From: Legionella bozemanae
GTDB lineage: Bacteria; Pseudomonadota; Gammaproteobacteria; Legionellales; Legionellaceae
Length of the DNA stretch: 64,000 nucleotides
Direction of reading: 5' to 3'
NCBI RefSeq assembly: GCF_001648595.1
Contig: NZ_LBAW01000015.1
Coordinates: 1 to 64,000 of the forward strand
The translations under genes and the position numbers were made by a program. Shown in pieces: positions 36,672 through 46,175 of the stretch; the stretch's first letter is position 1; every line of letters starts with the position of its first letter. The notes under the pieces are model-generated. The model had not been told where the DNA came from, searched no databases, and was given only the letters and a program-made list of their open reading frames with translations.

Positions 36672-37442
36672 ATGGACAGTACATTACTTGCAGGGAAAAA
36701 GGCTTTGGTGGTTGGCATTGCCAATGAACATTCCATTGCCTTTGGTTGTGCCCATGCGTTAAAAATGGCTGGGGCTGATCTGGCAGTCACTTATTTAAAT
36801 GAGAAAGCCAAGCCATTCGTGGATAAAGTTGCCAACTCGCTTCAACCCTCCATTTATCGTCAATGTGATGTAACCCAAGAGCATGATTTGGATAATTTAT
36901 TTTTGGACATTGACAAAAAATGGGGGCAAATTGACATCGTGGTTCACTCAATTGCTTTTGCTCCCAAACACGATTTACAAAATCCTGTGCATGAATGCTC
37001 TAAAGAAGGCTTCCTCATGGCCATGGATATTTCCTGTCATTCATTTATCCGTATGGCGAATCTGGCAAAACCGCTGATGAAAAATGGGGGCTCATTGTTT
37101 GCCATGTCATTCTATGGAGCAGAAAAAGTCGTCGATAATTATAATCTCATGGGACCAGTTAAGGCTGCATTAGAGGCTTCTGTGCGTTATATGGCAGTAG
37201 AACTGGGTCCACAACAAATTCGCATCATCGCCCTTTCTCCCGGCCCTCTAAAAACACGCGCTGCTTCAGGTTTGGGAAAGTTTGATGAGTTACTTCAGCT
37301 TGCAAAAGAAAAATCTCCCTTAAGATCGTTGGTTGATATCGATGATGTAGGAGCAATGGTCGTTTTTCTTGCGAGCCAATATGCTAAAAACATTACTGGC
37401 GATGTCATTTATATTGATAGTGGATACCATATTATTGATTAG
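36672..37442 (+). CDS. fabI: FabI-type enoyl-ACP reductase
   Basis: 256 residues from the ATG at 36672, one base after the ackA stop, with AAGGAATT providing the ribosome site; a longer frame from 36585 lies inside ackA and is not used. FabI features: GIANEHSIAFGCAHAL (cofactor loop, about 15-30), the catalytic Tyr157-x6-Lys164 in NYNLMGPVK, LEASVRYMAVELGPQQIR, and LSPGPLKTRAASGLGKF. It would reduce enoyl-ACP with NADH in fatty acid synthesis. Many bacteria have a main FabI elsewhere; the coupling to acetate kinase suggests a linked role in acetyl-unit metabolism, which is inference. Confidence 0.85.
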   Translation: MDSTLLAGKKALVVGIANEHSIAFGCAHALKMAGADLAVTYLNEKAKPFVDKVANSLQPSIYRQCDVTQEHDLDNLFLDIDKKWGQIDIVVHSIAFAPKHDLQNPVHECSKEGFLMAMDISCHSFIRMANLAKPLMKNGGSLFAMSFYGAEKVVDNYNLMGPVKAALEASVRYMAVELGPQQIRIIALSPGPLKTRAASGLGKFDELLQLAKEKSPLRSLVDIDDVGAMVVFLASQYAKNITGDVIYIDSGYHIID

Positions 37443-37564
37443 GTCTATTGACACTTCTACTCGCTTGGCCAAAAAATGATGCTTAACTTCCTAAATCCCT
37501 CAATAATGCGTTAAAATAATAGTGAAAATCACTGATGCGATAATGTAAATAATGGAAGGCCGTA

Positions 37565-37762
37565 ATGAATATCAATCAAAAAATCACTTGTCCTATTTGT
37601 CGAAAACAAAATACCTGGTACTCCGAGAACCGGTTCAAACCTTTTTGCTCTCATCGATGTAAACTCATTGACTTAGGTGAGTGGGCGAGCGAAGATCGGA
37701 AAATTCCTGGAAATCCGCTTGATCCAGACCTTAAAATTGCTGTTTATGGCCAAGACGAGTAA
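37565..37762 (+). CDS. yacG: Zinc-binding DNA gyrase inhibitor YacG
   Basis: 65 residues, usual size. The four zinc ligands are Cys9 and Cys12 (TCPICRK) and Cys28 and Cys32 (FCSHRCKLIDLGEWASE), with the family-specific IDLGEWASEDRKIPG block. YacG binds GyrB and reduces DNA binding by gyrase. In many gammaproteobacteria it sits with coaE and pilD; here it stands alone. Confidence 0.92.
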   Translation: MNINQKITCPICRKQNTWYSENRFKPFCSHRCKLIDLGEWASEDRKIPGNPLDPDLKIAVYGQDE

Positions 37763-37842
37763 CTCTTTTCTCTACTTAACCTCTATGAATGATGCAGCCA
37801 GGTTCCACCAGTGTGTTGACAGAAGTTTGTCATTGATTAAAA

Positions 37843-37878
37843 GCGTCTGGATATTGCGCATAAAGTGTGACATGCAGG
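37843..37878. repeat. Dispersed repeat family A, partial copy
   Basis: GTCTGGATATTGCGCATAAA then GTGTGACATGCAGG, a diverged single arm of the unit seen complete at 28628-28716. Between yacG and the convergent CorC/HlyC-type gene. Confidence 0.45.
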
Positions 37879-37916
37879 CGGAGGGCGGGTGAGTTTTTTT
37901 CATAAAATCAGTCTGC

Positions 37917-39248
37917 TTAAGCAGCATGACCTTCAGAATCATCAGCGTCTTTTTGAGGAGGATAAATTCTTACTTTAATAATTTTTGAGGGACTAACTTT
38001 TTCAATTTTGGCATGAAACTCTGGGAATTCAATGTATTCTCCTTCCTTAGGTAAGTAGCCCAAGCGATGAATAAATAATCCATTTAAAATATCAATCTCA
38101 TCGTCTATATCGATATCCTGGTTCAACGCTTGTTCTAAAAAATAGATGGAGCAGTTACCTGAAGCAGAGATGCTCCCATCCTCATTTAATACCCAATCCA
38201 CTTTAGTACGGTGAAACTCATCTTTAATTCGACCAATCATTACCTGCAGTAAATTATCAAGTGTAACAAATCCCAAAATCGTGCCTTTACCACTGTAAAC
38301 AAGTGCAAAATGAGACATTCCTTCACGGAATTTATGTAATAAATCCAGTGCGGGCACACGACGAGACACTTTGATAATCGGTCGGAGAAGTGATTGCAAT
38401 TCTTTGATCTCCCCATGTTGATAAAAGATAGGAAGAAGATCTTTGACATGAATAATCCCTATAACATCTTTTTTATCTGGATCATAAACTGGATAACGGC
38501 TGTAACGATGTTTCATAATGATCTCGATGATTTCCTGGATAGGCTTGCTTATATTGAGCATGACCATTTCTTCATTAAATCGCATCACTTCAGTTACTTT
38601 CAGGTCCGCTAAATCCAGAGTGTGTTCAATGATTTCAACCTCCTCTTCCGTAAGCTCACCATGAAGATGGCTTGCGCCTAAAAGCAGTTTTATCTCATCT
38701 GTCGAATGAAAATACTCACTCTGATGCACTTCATCTAATTTAAAAACCCTTAAAAGAAAATTTGAGCAGGTATTGAGGAACCATATTGCAGGATACATGA
38801 GCCAATAAAAACCATATAGAGGTATGGCCGTCCACACAGACACTCGCTCTGACTGACGAACCGCAAGGGATTTAGGCATTAACTCCCCAACGACAATATG
38901 AAGAAAAGAAATAAATGAAAAGGCGACAAAAAAAGCGATGACCGTGATTAATTGTGGTGAGCTTACACCAATAAAAGTCAGAAATGGTCTCAACAGATCA
39001 GCAAAAGCCGGTTCTCCTATCCAACCCAATCCAAGTGAAGCAATCGTAATACCGAGCTGACATGCAGATAAATACGCATCAAGATGTTTATGTACATGAA
39101 CTAAAATTCTTCCGCGTACACCATATATATCCTTGATCGCTGCAACACGAGTGGCCCGCAGCTTTACCATTCCAAATTCGGCTGCCACGAAAAATGCATT
39201 CAGTAAAACCAATAGAAACGCTAATATAATCTGCAAAAAATTGATCAC
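37917..39248 (-). CDS. CNNM/HlyC-CorC family membrane protein
   Basis: 443 residues. The GTG at 39248 with AAGGAA 8 bases upstream is preferred to a TTG at 39275. Domain order is classic: an N-terminal DUF21/CNNM membrane domain with four hydrophobic segments (about 1-200, including the GLGWIGEPAF and GELMPKSLAVR motifs), two CBS domains (about 210-340), and a C-terminal CorC_HlyC transporter-associated domain (about 355-435). The family is linked to magnesium/cobalt efflux, and older annotations call it hemolysin. Inner membrane. The next gene upstream is the small protein ending at 39279. Confidence 0.88.
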   Translation of the reverse strand: MINFLQIILAFLLVLLNAFFVAAEFGMVKLRATRVAAIKDIYGVRGRILVHVHKHLDAYLSACQLGITIASLGLGWIGEPAFADLLRPFLTFIGVSSPQLITVIAFFVAFSFISFLHIVVGELMPKSLAVRQSERVSVWTAIPLYGFYWLMYPAIWFLNTCSNFLLRVFKLDEVHQSEYFHSTDEIKLLLGASHLHGELTEEEVEIIEHTLDLADLKVTEVMRFNEEMVMLNISKPIQEIIEIIMKHRYSRYPVYDPDKKDVIGIIHVKDLLPIFYQHGEIKELQSLLRPIIKVSRRVPALDLLHKFREGMSHFALVYSGKGTILGFVTLDNLLQVMIGRIKDEFHRTKVDWVLNEDGSISASGNCSIYFLEQALNQDIDIDDEIDILNGLFIHRLGYLPKEGEYIEFPEFHAKIEKVSPSKIIKVRIYPPQKDADDSEGHAA

Positions 39249-39278
39249 CAGGAATTTCCTTGTCTCGAAATCCAATAG

Positions 39279-39485
39279 TTAGTGAGATTTATTTTTTTCA
39301 AGAGTCTCTCTCCAAGCTTGCTCTTCAGACATAGTTTCAAAAATCTCTTTATCTGTTTTTTCTATGTCATGCTCTACTATTTTCTTCTCATGCTTAGAAC
39401 CTGTCAAATTACTGGGTTTCTTTTGATTTTTAATCTTATTCAAACGCTCTACTGCATGGGGATTAGGATTTTGATAGATTTTCAT
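39279..39485 (-). CDS. Small hydrophilic protein
   Basis: 68 residues, highly charged (Lys/Glu-rich), no hydrophobic segment and no cysteine. AAGGA lies 6-7 bases before the ATG, so translation is credible. The C-terminal half (EIFETMSEEQAWRETLEKN) is probably helical. It may be co-transcribed with the CNNM/CorC gene 30 bases downstream. Function unknown. Confidence 0.6.
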   Translation of the reverse strand: MKIYQNPNPHAVERLNKIKNQKKPSNLTGSKHEKKIVEHDIEKTDKEIFETMSEEQAWRETLEKNKSH

Positions 39486-39663
39486 ATAAGTCCTTTTTAT
39501 TAATAACCATAAGTATAAGTATAGTTCTTTCAGCTAAAATGGATTATTTTTCCGGAAATAGCATACATTTGCATATAATTCTATGCTTTTATCGCAAAAA
39601 GCTGAAGAATAAATGGAGCAGACTGGAGCATGCTCTATTGTTTAGCGAGTTACAACATCACAA

Positions 39664-41346
39664 CTAATTTGTTCTTGGGGAGCGACCGTTATATGATGCG
39701 ACCCGAGCTCCCCACTCCAACAGATTTTTATTGCAATCATCTTTATCTAAAATTACCTCTATAAAACATAAAGCATCTGTTTTTTTGGCTTCTTTAATTG
39801 CATCGAGAAGTGCTTGATGCGTAGGAGCTCTAAAAGCGCGGGCGTTTGCTTGTTCCCCATTAAAAACATCGACTAAATCAGCATAGCGCCAATTATTAAT
39901 CACATTATATGGACCATCATGAATTTGTACCTCGATGGTATAAGAAGCATTATTCATTAAAAAAATAATTGGCTTAAATCCATAACGAATAAGCGTGGAA
40001 AGCTCCTGTGCACTCATTTGAAAAGAACCATCGCCTATCAAAGCAATAACCCGTTTTTTATGGTGAAGCGCTGCTTGCATACCCAAAAGTGCTCCTACAG
40101 ACCATCCAATCGAGCCATATTGCATTTGAATTTCAAAGGGACATTTTTCAGGTAAATTAAGTCGCATGCCATTAAACCAGGAGTCTCCAGTTTCTGCCAA
40201 AACCCCATAATCATTGCTTAGAAGCTTCTGAATTTGACCAAATAGGAAGCGGGTGGTGAGTGGCGAATTCAGATCATCAGGCTCGTTATATAAAGGTGCA
40301 GAGCCTGCGATCCGTTTATAGGCTTTGACTGAAGCATCATTGAATTTTAATTTGTCCTTTAATCCTCGCAAAAACTCATTCATATACACTTCAGTGTATA
40401 CTTTACCGGCGATAGAAACACTCCCATCTGCAATGATAATGAGTTTCTTGGGCTGGATATTACACACATGCCCAACCGTTGTATAATCATTAAAATTAGG
40501 TCCTATAAAGAAATACAGGTCGCTTGATTCTACTATTTCGCCACATCCCGGAGAACTAACCGGGCCCCAATAAATGCCGATGTAATTAGGATGTTGTTCT
40601 GAAACAAATCCCTTAGCATCAGGCATTGCTGCTAAGGCATAACCGCAGGATTGACTTAAGGTTTCGATCATGGCGGTTGCTTCACAAGGGCGAGATTTAC
40701 TGCCTGCGATCAGCACTGGCTTAACAGCAGCATTGAGCTTCTCTGCGGCCTCCTTAATCGCTGCAGTAAGCGATGAGGTATCACTCAAGCGTTTGACATT
40801 AAGCGCCCGTTGTGTAGGAGGCGAAACAGAGAGCCCTGCAATATTGCATGCAATTTCTATATAAACAGGTTTCTTCTTTTCCAACGCGATTGCTATAGCG
40901 GAATCAATTTGCATGGGCGCATCACTTGGCCTATGAATAAACACACTATGTGCCGTAATTTTCGCAAATATTTCGCGAACGTAGCTGTAATTTTCTGTTG
41001 CCAAAGTATGATGTAAAATTTCTGCATCTTGCACCGAGTTTGTATTAGGACCGCCTGAGATGACAATTACAGGCAAATTCTCAGCATAAGCCCCTGCAAT
41101 CGCATTGACGGCACTTAAGCCGCCAACACTGAAGGTGACAACCAGGGCAGAAACCCCTTTTATGCGCGCGTAGCCATCTGCTGCATAACCCGCATTCAGC
41201 TCATTACAGCAATTGATCATTTTCAGTGACGTATTTTTTAATAACTCGTCCAATAAGCCCAGATTATAGTCCCCAGGAATTGCGAAGTAATCATTCATTC
41301 CTAATTCTTGGAGACGTTGTGCGAGATAAGTACCTACAGTAGCCAT
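39664..41346 (-). CDS. pdc: Pyruvate/indolepyruvate decarboxylase
   Basis: 560 residues, close to Zymomonas pyruvate decarboxylase in length and start (VGTYLAQRL...IPGDYNLGLLDELL). It is ThDP- and Mg-dependent and cleaves a 2-oxo acid to aldehyde and CO2. Active-site residues are visible: Asp26 in PGDYN, Glu49 in CCNELNAGYAADGYAR, His112-His113 in EILHHTL, the GDGSFQMSAQELSTL ThDP/Mg motif, and the glutamate in YTIEVQIHDG. The pyruvate versus indolepyruvate or phenylpyruvate preference cannot be decided by eye. Single gene; CTCCTT before the start makes the Shine-Dalgarno unclear. Confidence 0.88.
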   Translation of the reverse strand: MATVGTYLAQRLQELGMNDYFAIPGDYNLGLLDELLKNTSLKMINCCNELNAGYAADGYARIKGVSALVVTFSVGGLSAVNAIAGAYAENLPVIVISGGPNTNSVQDAEILHHTLATENYSYVREIFAKITAHSVFIHRPSDAPMQIDSAIAIALEKKKPVYIEIACNIAGLSVSPPTQRALNVKRLSDTSSLTAAIKEAAEKLNAAVKPVLIAGSKSRPCEATAMIETLSQSCGYALAAMPDAKGFVSEQHPNYIGIYWGPVSSPGCGEIVESSDLYFFIGPNFNDYTTVGHVCNIQPKKLIIIADGSVSIAGKVYTEVYMNEFLRGLKDKLKFNDASVKAYKRIAGSAPLYNEPDDLNSPLTTRFLFGQIQKLLSNDYGVLAETGDSWFNGMRLNLPEKCPFEIQMQYGSIGWSVGALLGMQAALHHKKRVIALIGDGSFQMSAQELSTLIRYGFKPIIFLMNNASYTIEVQIHDGPYNVINNWRYADLVDVFNGEQANARAFRAPTHQALLDAIKEAKKTDALCFIEVILDKDDCNKNLLEWGARVASYNGRSPRTN

Positions 41347-41471
41347 AAGGAGTCCTTTCTTTGAAATACTGATAGAGCGTTTAAATTTATTATGGCAGTG
41401 GGTTATTCTTTCTTCAAGGAATTCTTTGTCCTTTTATTGAGCACAACAGTGGGTGGAAATTGATGTTGCAG

Positions 41472-43772
41472 TTACTTTTTTAAATGCTCAACAAAATAGT
41501 CCCAAATTCTACGCCAAACATAAGCATTCATGAAATACAGAGAATGGTTCTCATTGGGAACTAAAAGCATATCAAAATTTTTATCTGCCTCGATCAAGGC
41601 ATTAACCAATTGCAACATATTGGATGGATGGACATTATCATCCAAATCGCCATGAATCAGGAATAATTTCCCCTTAAGCTTTGCGGCCAAGGGATAATTC
41701 GATTGTAAGGTATAATCCACCTCATTGGGTAAACCATGATAGCGTTCGCCCCAAAATGCCAAATAGCTTCGTAGATCTTGTAACCCAGAAACACAGACTC
41801 CTACTTGATAGAACTCAGAATAATCCAACAAAGCGCGAGTTGCAGCATACCCGCCTGCCGACTGTCCGATAATACCAACGCGCTTTATATCCATATAGGA
41901 ATACTGCTGTGCCAGGCTTGTAATCACCGCAACATGATCTTCCAATCCGCCAGCAGTTTCTAAATGCTGGTAAGAATATTCATGAAATTTTTTAGAGCGC
42001 AAAGGCGTACCACGCCCGTCCATATTAACGACGATGAAACCTAATTCAGCCAAACTTTGCGGCCACCAGCAGCCATAAAAATATTCGGGAGGATCATAAC
42101 AATAGGTTTTAGGCACACGCGTCAATTGCGGTCCTGGATAAATGTCATCAATTATTGGATATTTTTTCTTTGGATCAAAATCTGTAGGAAAATACATGAG
42201 ACCATAAATGTCTGTTTCTCCATCTGCGCCTTTGAGACAAAAAGAGTTCGGTTGTTTATATCCCAAAGCACGGAGCAGAGAAAAATCTGCTTCTTCCAAC
42301 AGATCAATTTCGTTCCCATTTTTATCATATATTCTGGTGACTGGAATGGAGTCCATGGAAGAACAATAATCAATAAAATAGTCGCAAGAGGGTGAGAACA
42401 CAATGGAGTGATCAGCGATTTCCGGGGTCAACAATTGCACCTCTTTACCATCCAGGCGCGCGCGATATAAATAACGAAAGTAGGGATCAACTTCTGGTTC
42501 TTTGCCATTCCCTAAAAAATAAACCCAGCGGTTTTTCGTATCCACATGAACTACTTTGCGAACCATCCATTCGCCTTGAGTGATGGGATTTTTTACTTGC
42601 CCAGTGTGTAAATCATATAAATAAAGGTGGGCCCAACCGTTATGATTCGATAACCAAATAAACTCATTTGTCTCTTCCAGTATTTGCGTGTAATTCTGCC
42701 ACAAAATTAATTGACTGGGCTCAACATACCCCGAAGACTTTTCAGTGAGAATGATTCGATGTTGTTCTGTCGCAACATCCAATTCGCATAAAGAGAGTTG
42801 ATGATTACCCCGTTCTTCTTTTAAAAAAAAGATTTTTTTACTGTCTGCACTCCACCAAACATAGCCTGCTTCAATTGGTGATCCGACTAATGCAGGCATC
42901 AAAGGGGGCATATCGATTTTACTCAATTTCTTTGCTGCGACGTCAATCAAACATAATTTGATTTCCGGGAGCGCATCATCACCTACAAAAGGAATATGTG
43001 CCTCATAGACTTGGGGACGAAATGAACCATCCTCCGGAACATGTTGCAGCAGTGATAATTTTTTCACATGCTGTTGATTGCATTGAAAGGTCACAATCTT
43101 TTGTGAATCGGGAGACCAAATAGCCATAGGCGGTAATACGGTCTGCATCCGACGCAGCGTTAATGAAGTTAAATTAGTATCAGGAGAAACAGCATATGCA
43201 TTCGTTGCAGTACCATCAGTAGTAAGTTGATACTCTTTATTCTCAGCAAATGAAAAAAGAAATAAGTTATAGTCTTTAATATACATATCCCAACACTGAT
43301 CCAATGAGCGAATTCTCGGCACAATGGAAATGGGTAAAAGCCCCCAAATCTCCATGATCGTAGGACATCGGGACATTGCAGCAGGTTTTTTTATCTCCGG
43401 CACAAGCGAGAGCACCTGAGTTGTCCGATCATATTGAAAAATAAATTGCTCAATTTGTAATTGCACAATGTGTTCGTCAACAAAACCAATTTTATTGATT
43501 GGCAGGGCAAAAGCTGTGATTTCCCGATTTAATTTTTCTGCAACTTTGCGTGCCAGCAATGAGTGATCAAAAGCGGGTTCCTTTTTCTTGTTTTGGAGAT
43601 TAAAAATAAGATATTCATAACCTTGAATCGTGTCATGTCGATAGCAAATACGTTGTTCATCGGGTGACCACGTAATGGAAGGTTGAACGTTTTTTAGCAA
43701 ACCAGCAACATTTTGTGGAAGAAATTTTTTTGCCTTCTCATAACGTTTTTTTCTCTCTTTTTCCATAAGCAT
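41472..43772 (-). CDS. S9 family peptidase (dipeptidyl peptidase IV-like)
   Basis: 766 residues. An N-terminal eight-bladed beta-propeller-like region (about 40-500) is followed by a C-terminal alpha/beta hydrolase domain. Catalytic triad: Ser638 in GQSAGGYAA, Asp711 in GDLDDNVHPSN and His743 in NENHSLY. The order and the DDNVH motif are those of DPP-IV/acylaminoacyl peptidases. No signal peptide is seen, so it is cytosolic, cleaving short peptides probably after proline or alanine. It begins 5 bases after the stop of the SnoaL-like gene, so the two are co-transcribed. Confidence 0.88.
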   Translation of the reverse strand: MLMEKERKKRYEKAKKFLPQNVAGLLKNVQPSITWSPDEQRICYRHDTIQGYEYLIFNLQNKKKEPAFDHSLLARKVAEKLNREITAFALPINKIGFVDEHIVQLQIEQFIFQYDRTTQVLSLVPEIKKPAAMSRCPTIMEIWGLLPISIVPRIRSLDQCWDMYIKDYNLFLFSFAENKEYQLTTDGTATNAYAVSPDTNLTSLTLRRMQTVLPPMAIWSPDSQKIVTFQCNQQHVKKLSLLQHVPEDGSFRPQVYEAHIPFVGDDALPEIKLCLIDVAAKKLSKIDMPPLMPALVGSPIEAGYVWWSADSKKIFFLKEERGNHQLSLCELDVATEQHRIILTEKSSGYVEPSQLILWQNYTQILEETNEFIWLSNHNGWAHLYLYDLHTGQVKNPITQGEWMVRKVVHVDTKNRWVYFLGNGKEPEVDPYFRYLYRARLDGKEVQLLTPEIADHSIVFSPSCDYFIDYCSSMDSIPVTRIYDKNGNEIDLLEEADFSLLRALGYKQPNSFCLKGADGETDIYGLMYFPTDFDPKKKYPIIDDIYPGPQLTRVPKTYCYDPPEYFYGCWWPQSLAELGFIVVNMDGRGTPLRSKKFHEYSYQHLETAGGLEDHVAVITSLAQQYSYMDIKRVGIIGQSAGGYAATRALLDYSEFYQVGVCVSGLQDLRSYLAFWGERYHGLPNEVDYTLQSNYPLAAKLKGKLFLIHGDLDDNVHPSNMLQLVNALIEADKNFDMLLVPNENHSLYFMNAYVWRRIWDYFVEHLKK

Positions 43773-43777
43773 GCCTA

Positions 43778-44197
43778 TTACTTTTGACTTTGTTGCATTT
43801 TGCTAATCATGTCATTTAAATCACTGTATACCCAAGCTTCCGCAATTTGCTGATCATCATCCAAGCGGAAAATAGTAATGCCACTGTAAAATACAGAGAT
43901 ACCTGTTGCGGGAATTCCTGCAAATTCATGACGATGGGTTCCATGGCCACGCCAACGCGTCACTACTTTGTCTCCACTTACTATGAGATCATCAATAGAG
44001 TGCGTTAGATCTGGAAAAGCGCGATACCATTGCTTTAAGGCTTCTTTAAAATTCTGTAAATTGGCTGCTTGATCATAGCTAAAGTGAATTACGGTTTTTG
44101 CTGAAAAAAGCTCATCTGCCAAAGCAGCATTTTGCTGATTCCACATCTCATCAAAAACCCTTCTCACTGTCTTTTCTATTGCGGTAGTCATCTTCAT
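43778..44197 (-). CDS. SnoaL-like ester-cyclase family protein
   Basis: 139 residues of the NTF2-like fold. Family traits: an N-terminal helix (VRRVFDEMWNQQN), IHFSY, FKEALKQWYRAFPDLTHSIDDLIVSGDKVVTRWRGHGTHRHEFAGIP, and a final FRLDDDQQIAEAWVYSD strand. The Trp-Arg-Gly-x-Gly-Thr block and the histidines line the pocket in SnoaL-like enzymes. The substrate is unknown; such proteins are common orphans in non-polyketide producers. In one transcript with the S9 peptidase. Confidence 0.8.
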   Translation of the reverse strand: MKMTTAIEKTVRRVFDEMWNQQNAALADELFSAKTVIHFSYDQAANLQNFKEALKQWYRAFPDLTHSIDDLIVSGDKVVTRWRGHGTHRHEFAGIPATGISVFYSGITIFRLDDDQQIAEAWVYSDLNDMISKMQQSQK

Positions 44198-44219
44198 TCA
44201 TTCCTTGATATTGAACATG

Positions 44220-46127
44220 TCACGCTGCAGGATTCTGCGGTGTATTCGCTAATTGCTCGGCTTTATTTTTATATGCCTGAACTTCTTCAACTTGATCAAA
44301 GAAACGCTCATGTTTTTTTACTACGGTTGAATACAATCGGGAGTTAAGTAACGCGGCAATATCAAAATCGGTGAGTCGTTCTCTTGCTTTTTTGTTTTCC
44401 AATGCAGCAATTAGTTTTTCTGCAGCCTTTATTTTATCTTCAACACTGAATCCAAATTTTAAGGTAATGAGATTCGTTTTATATTGCGCAGACTTTTCAT
44501 TGACATGCATCCACTTCGGCAGGCTCCATTCTGCACGACGTGTCTGACAATATTTTTTCAGATCGTCAATAAAATCATTTATTGCGTGATCATTATCTGA
44601 TGAAGGAGCCTCTTTCTGAGTAGCCTGTTCATGAGTTATTTCTTTTCTGGGAGGAGGATTATTGAAAAGCTCTAAAAACTCTTTTAAATTATTTTCTTCT
44701 GCAAATTGACGTGCGGATTTTCTCTGAAGATCATCCTCTTGTTCCGGATCAGCTCCATATTCAAGTAATAGCCTGGCAACTTCAAATTGAGCATTCTTGA
44801 CAGCCCAAAGCAGGGGATTATCATCTTCCGGAGCAATTGCATTGGGATCAAAACCATGCTCGAGTATCGCTTTGAGACTTTCAAGGTGACCTTTTTCTAT
44901 TGCAGTATTGACATTTAATTTTCCATATGGATTCTTAGCGAGTTTTGCACCATGTTCAAGCATTAATTTTACCAAATTATAATCGTTTGTTGTTATTGCA
45001 TGCTCAAAAGAAGTAAGAGCATAAGGACCGGTACGAAAATTCGGCTCTGCACCATTTTTTAAAAGTAATTCGACACTATCCCTATTTTTTAAGAGTACTG
45101 CGATGGTTAGGGGAGTACAGTTATCAGTATCCCTCGGTTTATTAACATACGCCCCGTGAGCTATTAAATGAGGAATAAGTTCATAATTTTTCGCACGGAT
45201 AGCAGCAATCAGCCAAGTTCCTCCATAAGAATCACTCCATTGAGCTTTATTTTCAATATTCCTTTTCGCTCGGTTCTGCACTTCCTGCATCCAACTCGTT
45301 AATACCCGCTCCAGGTATTCATTTCCTGCAAAAGTGTACACTTGAGTATGAATTGCCGCAATTTCATTTTTCGAACACGCCTTTATTAAAGCCTCAGCAA
45401 TTGCAGCATCATCAGTATATTCTTGAGACGGGGGAGTATTCGCATCGATAAGAGTCCATTTATCATGTTGAGGATCATAGGAAACTACAATAGCATGTTG
45501 TAGCCCAAATCCAGAAATAGAAAGACATATAGGTTCTGTGGGTTTGGGAACCATGATATTAATTTTTTCTCTTAGAAGAGCAAAATAGTCAGTTGTCAAT
45601 TCATCCTGTTTATAAACACCAGATAGATGCTGCGGCAAAGAAACAATTTCCCCTTGGTCTTTAAGTTTTTGAGGGATCGTTAATTTGACGAAGCTACCTT
45701 GCGTGAGTGGTTCTGTGCCATCAAATAAATGTGGATATAGAATACGTTGTTGATGCAGTTCAACGCCATCAAAAAAAGCAAGGGTATCAATAAGAAGATC
45801 CTTCGACCTTAAGTAATCTTCCAAAATACCTCTTAGCAAAGTTTTTTCGGTTCCCTCAGCTCCATTATTTAATAAAGCCTCCACTGTTTTTTTAAAATCA
45901 TCAAGAGGAATTTCTAATAAACGATTGACTCTTTGGTTAAAAACTTCTAATTCATTTGTAAAAACAGCTTGCATTCCCATATAAGCAATACCCTCACATG
46001 TCCCTCGTTCGCTACCGATGTAATTTAATGCTTTCATTAAGTGAATTAGTTTGACATGTTTGCCAAAGAAAGGAACTGAATTTTCAGGCTTACTGGGTAC
46101 CGTTTCAACTTTTTCTTCCATTTTCAA
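44220..46127 (-). CDS. Ankyrin-repeat protein with N-terminal cysteine protease-like domain
   Basis: 635 residues, candidate Dot/Icm effector. The N-terminal 300 residues contain a possible YopT/papain-type triad: Cys44 in ERGTCEGIAYMG, His211 in LQHAIVVSYD and Asp228 in TLIDAN. Residues about 300-490 hold four to six ankyrin repeats (WLIAAIRAKNYELIPHLIAHGA, TPLTIAVLLKNRDSVELLLKNGA, LLWAVKNAQFEVARLLLEYGA). A C-terminal helical part (about 520-635) follows. L. pneumophila AnkH and LegA7 combine ankyrin repeats with a cysteine-protease fold; this protein has the protease domain first. Orthology is not shown. No signal peptide; start unambiguous. Confidence 0.8.
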   Translation of the reverse strand: MKMEEKVETVPSKPENSVPFFGKHVKLIHLMKALNYIGSERGTCEGIAYMGMQAVFTNELEVFNQRVNRLLEIPLDDFKKTVEALLNNGAEGTEKTLLRGILEDYLRSKDLLIDTLAFFDGVELHQQRILYPHLFDGTEPLTQGSFVKLTIPQKLKDQGEIVSLPQHLSGVYKQDELTTDYFALLREKINIMVPKPTEPICLSISGFGLQHAIVVSYDPQHDKWTLIDANTPPSQEYTDDAAIAEALIKACSKNEIAAIHTQVYTFAGNEYLERVLTSWMQEVQNRAKRNIENKAQWSDSYGGTWLIAAIRAKNYELIPHLIAHGAYVNKPRDTDNCTPLTIAVLLKNRDSVELLLKNGAEPNFRTGPYALTSFEHAITTNDYNLVKLMLEHGAKLAKNPYGKLNVNTAIEKGHLESLKAILEHGFDPNAIAPEDDNPLLWAVKNAQFEVARLLLEYGADPEQEDDLQRKSARQFAEENNLKEFLELFNNPPPRKEITHEQATQKEAPSSDNDHAINDFIDDLKKYCQTRRAEWSLPKWMHVNEKSAQYKTNLITLKFGFSVEDKIKAAEKLIAALENKKARERLTDFDIAALLNSRLYSTVVKKHERFFDQVEEVQAYKNKAEQLANTPQNPAA

Positions 46128-46175
46128 AAATCGGAAAATAATAAATTTCTATAATTATAGATCACATTGCGCATT

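Noticed and set aside
42057..42395. 112-residue plus-strand frame within the S9 peptidase gene
   Set aside because: Antisense to a well-supported enzyme domain.
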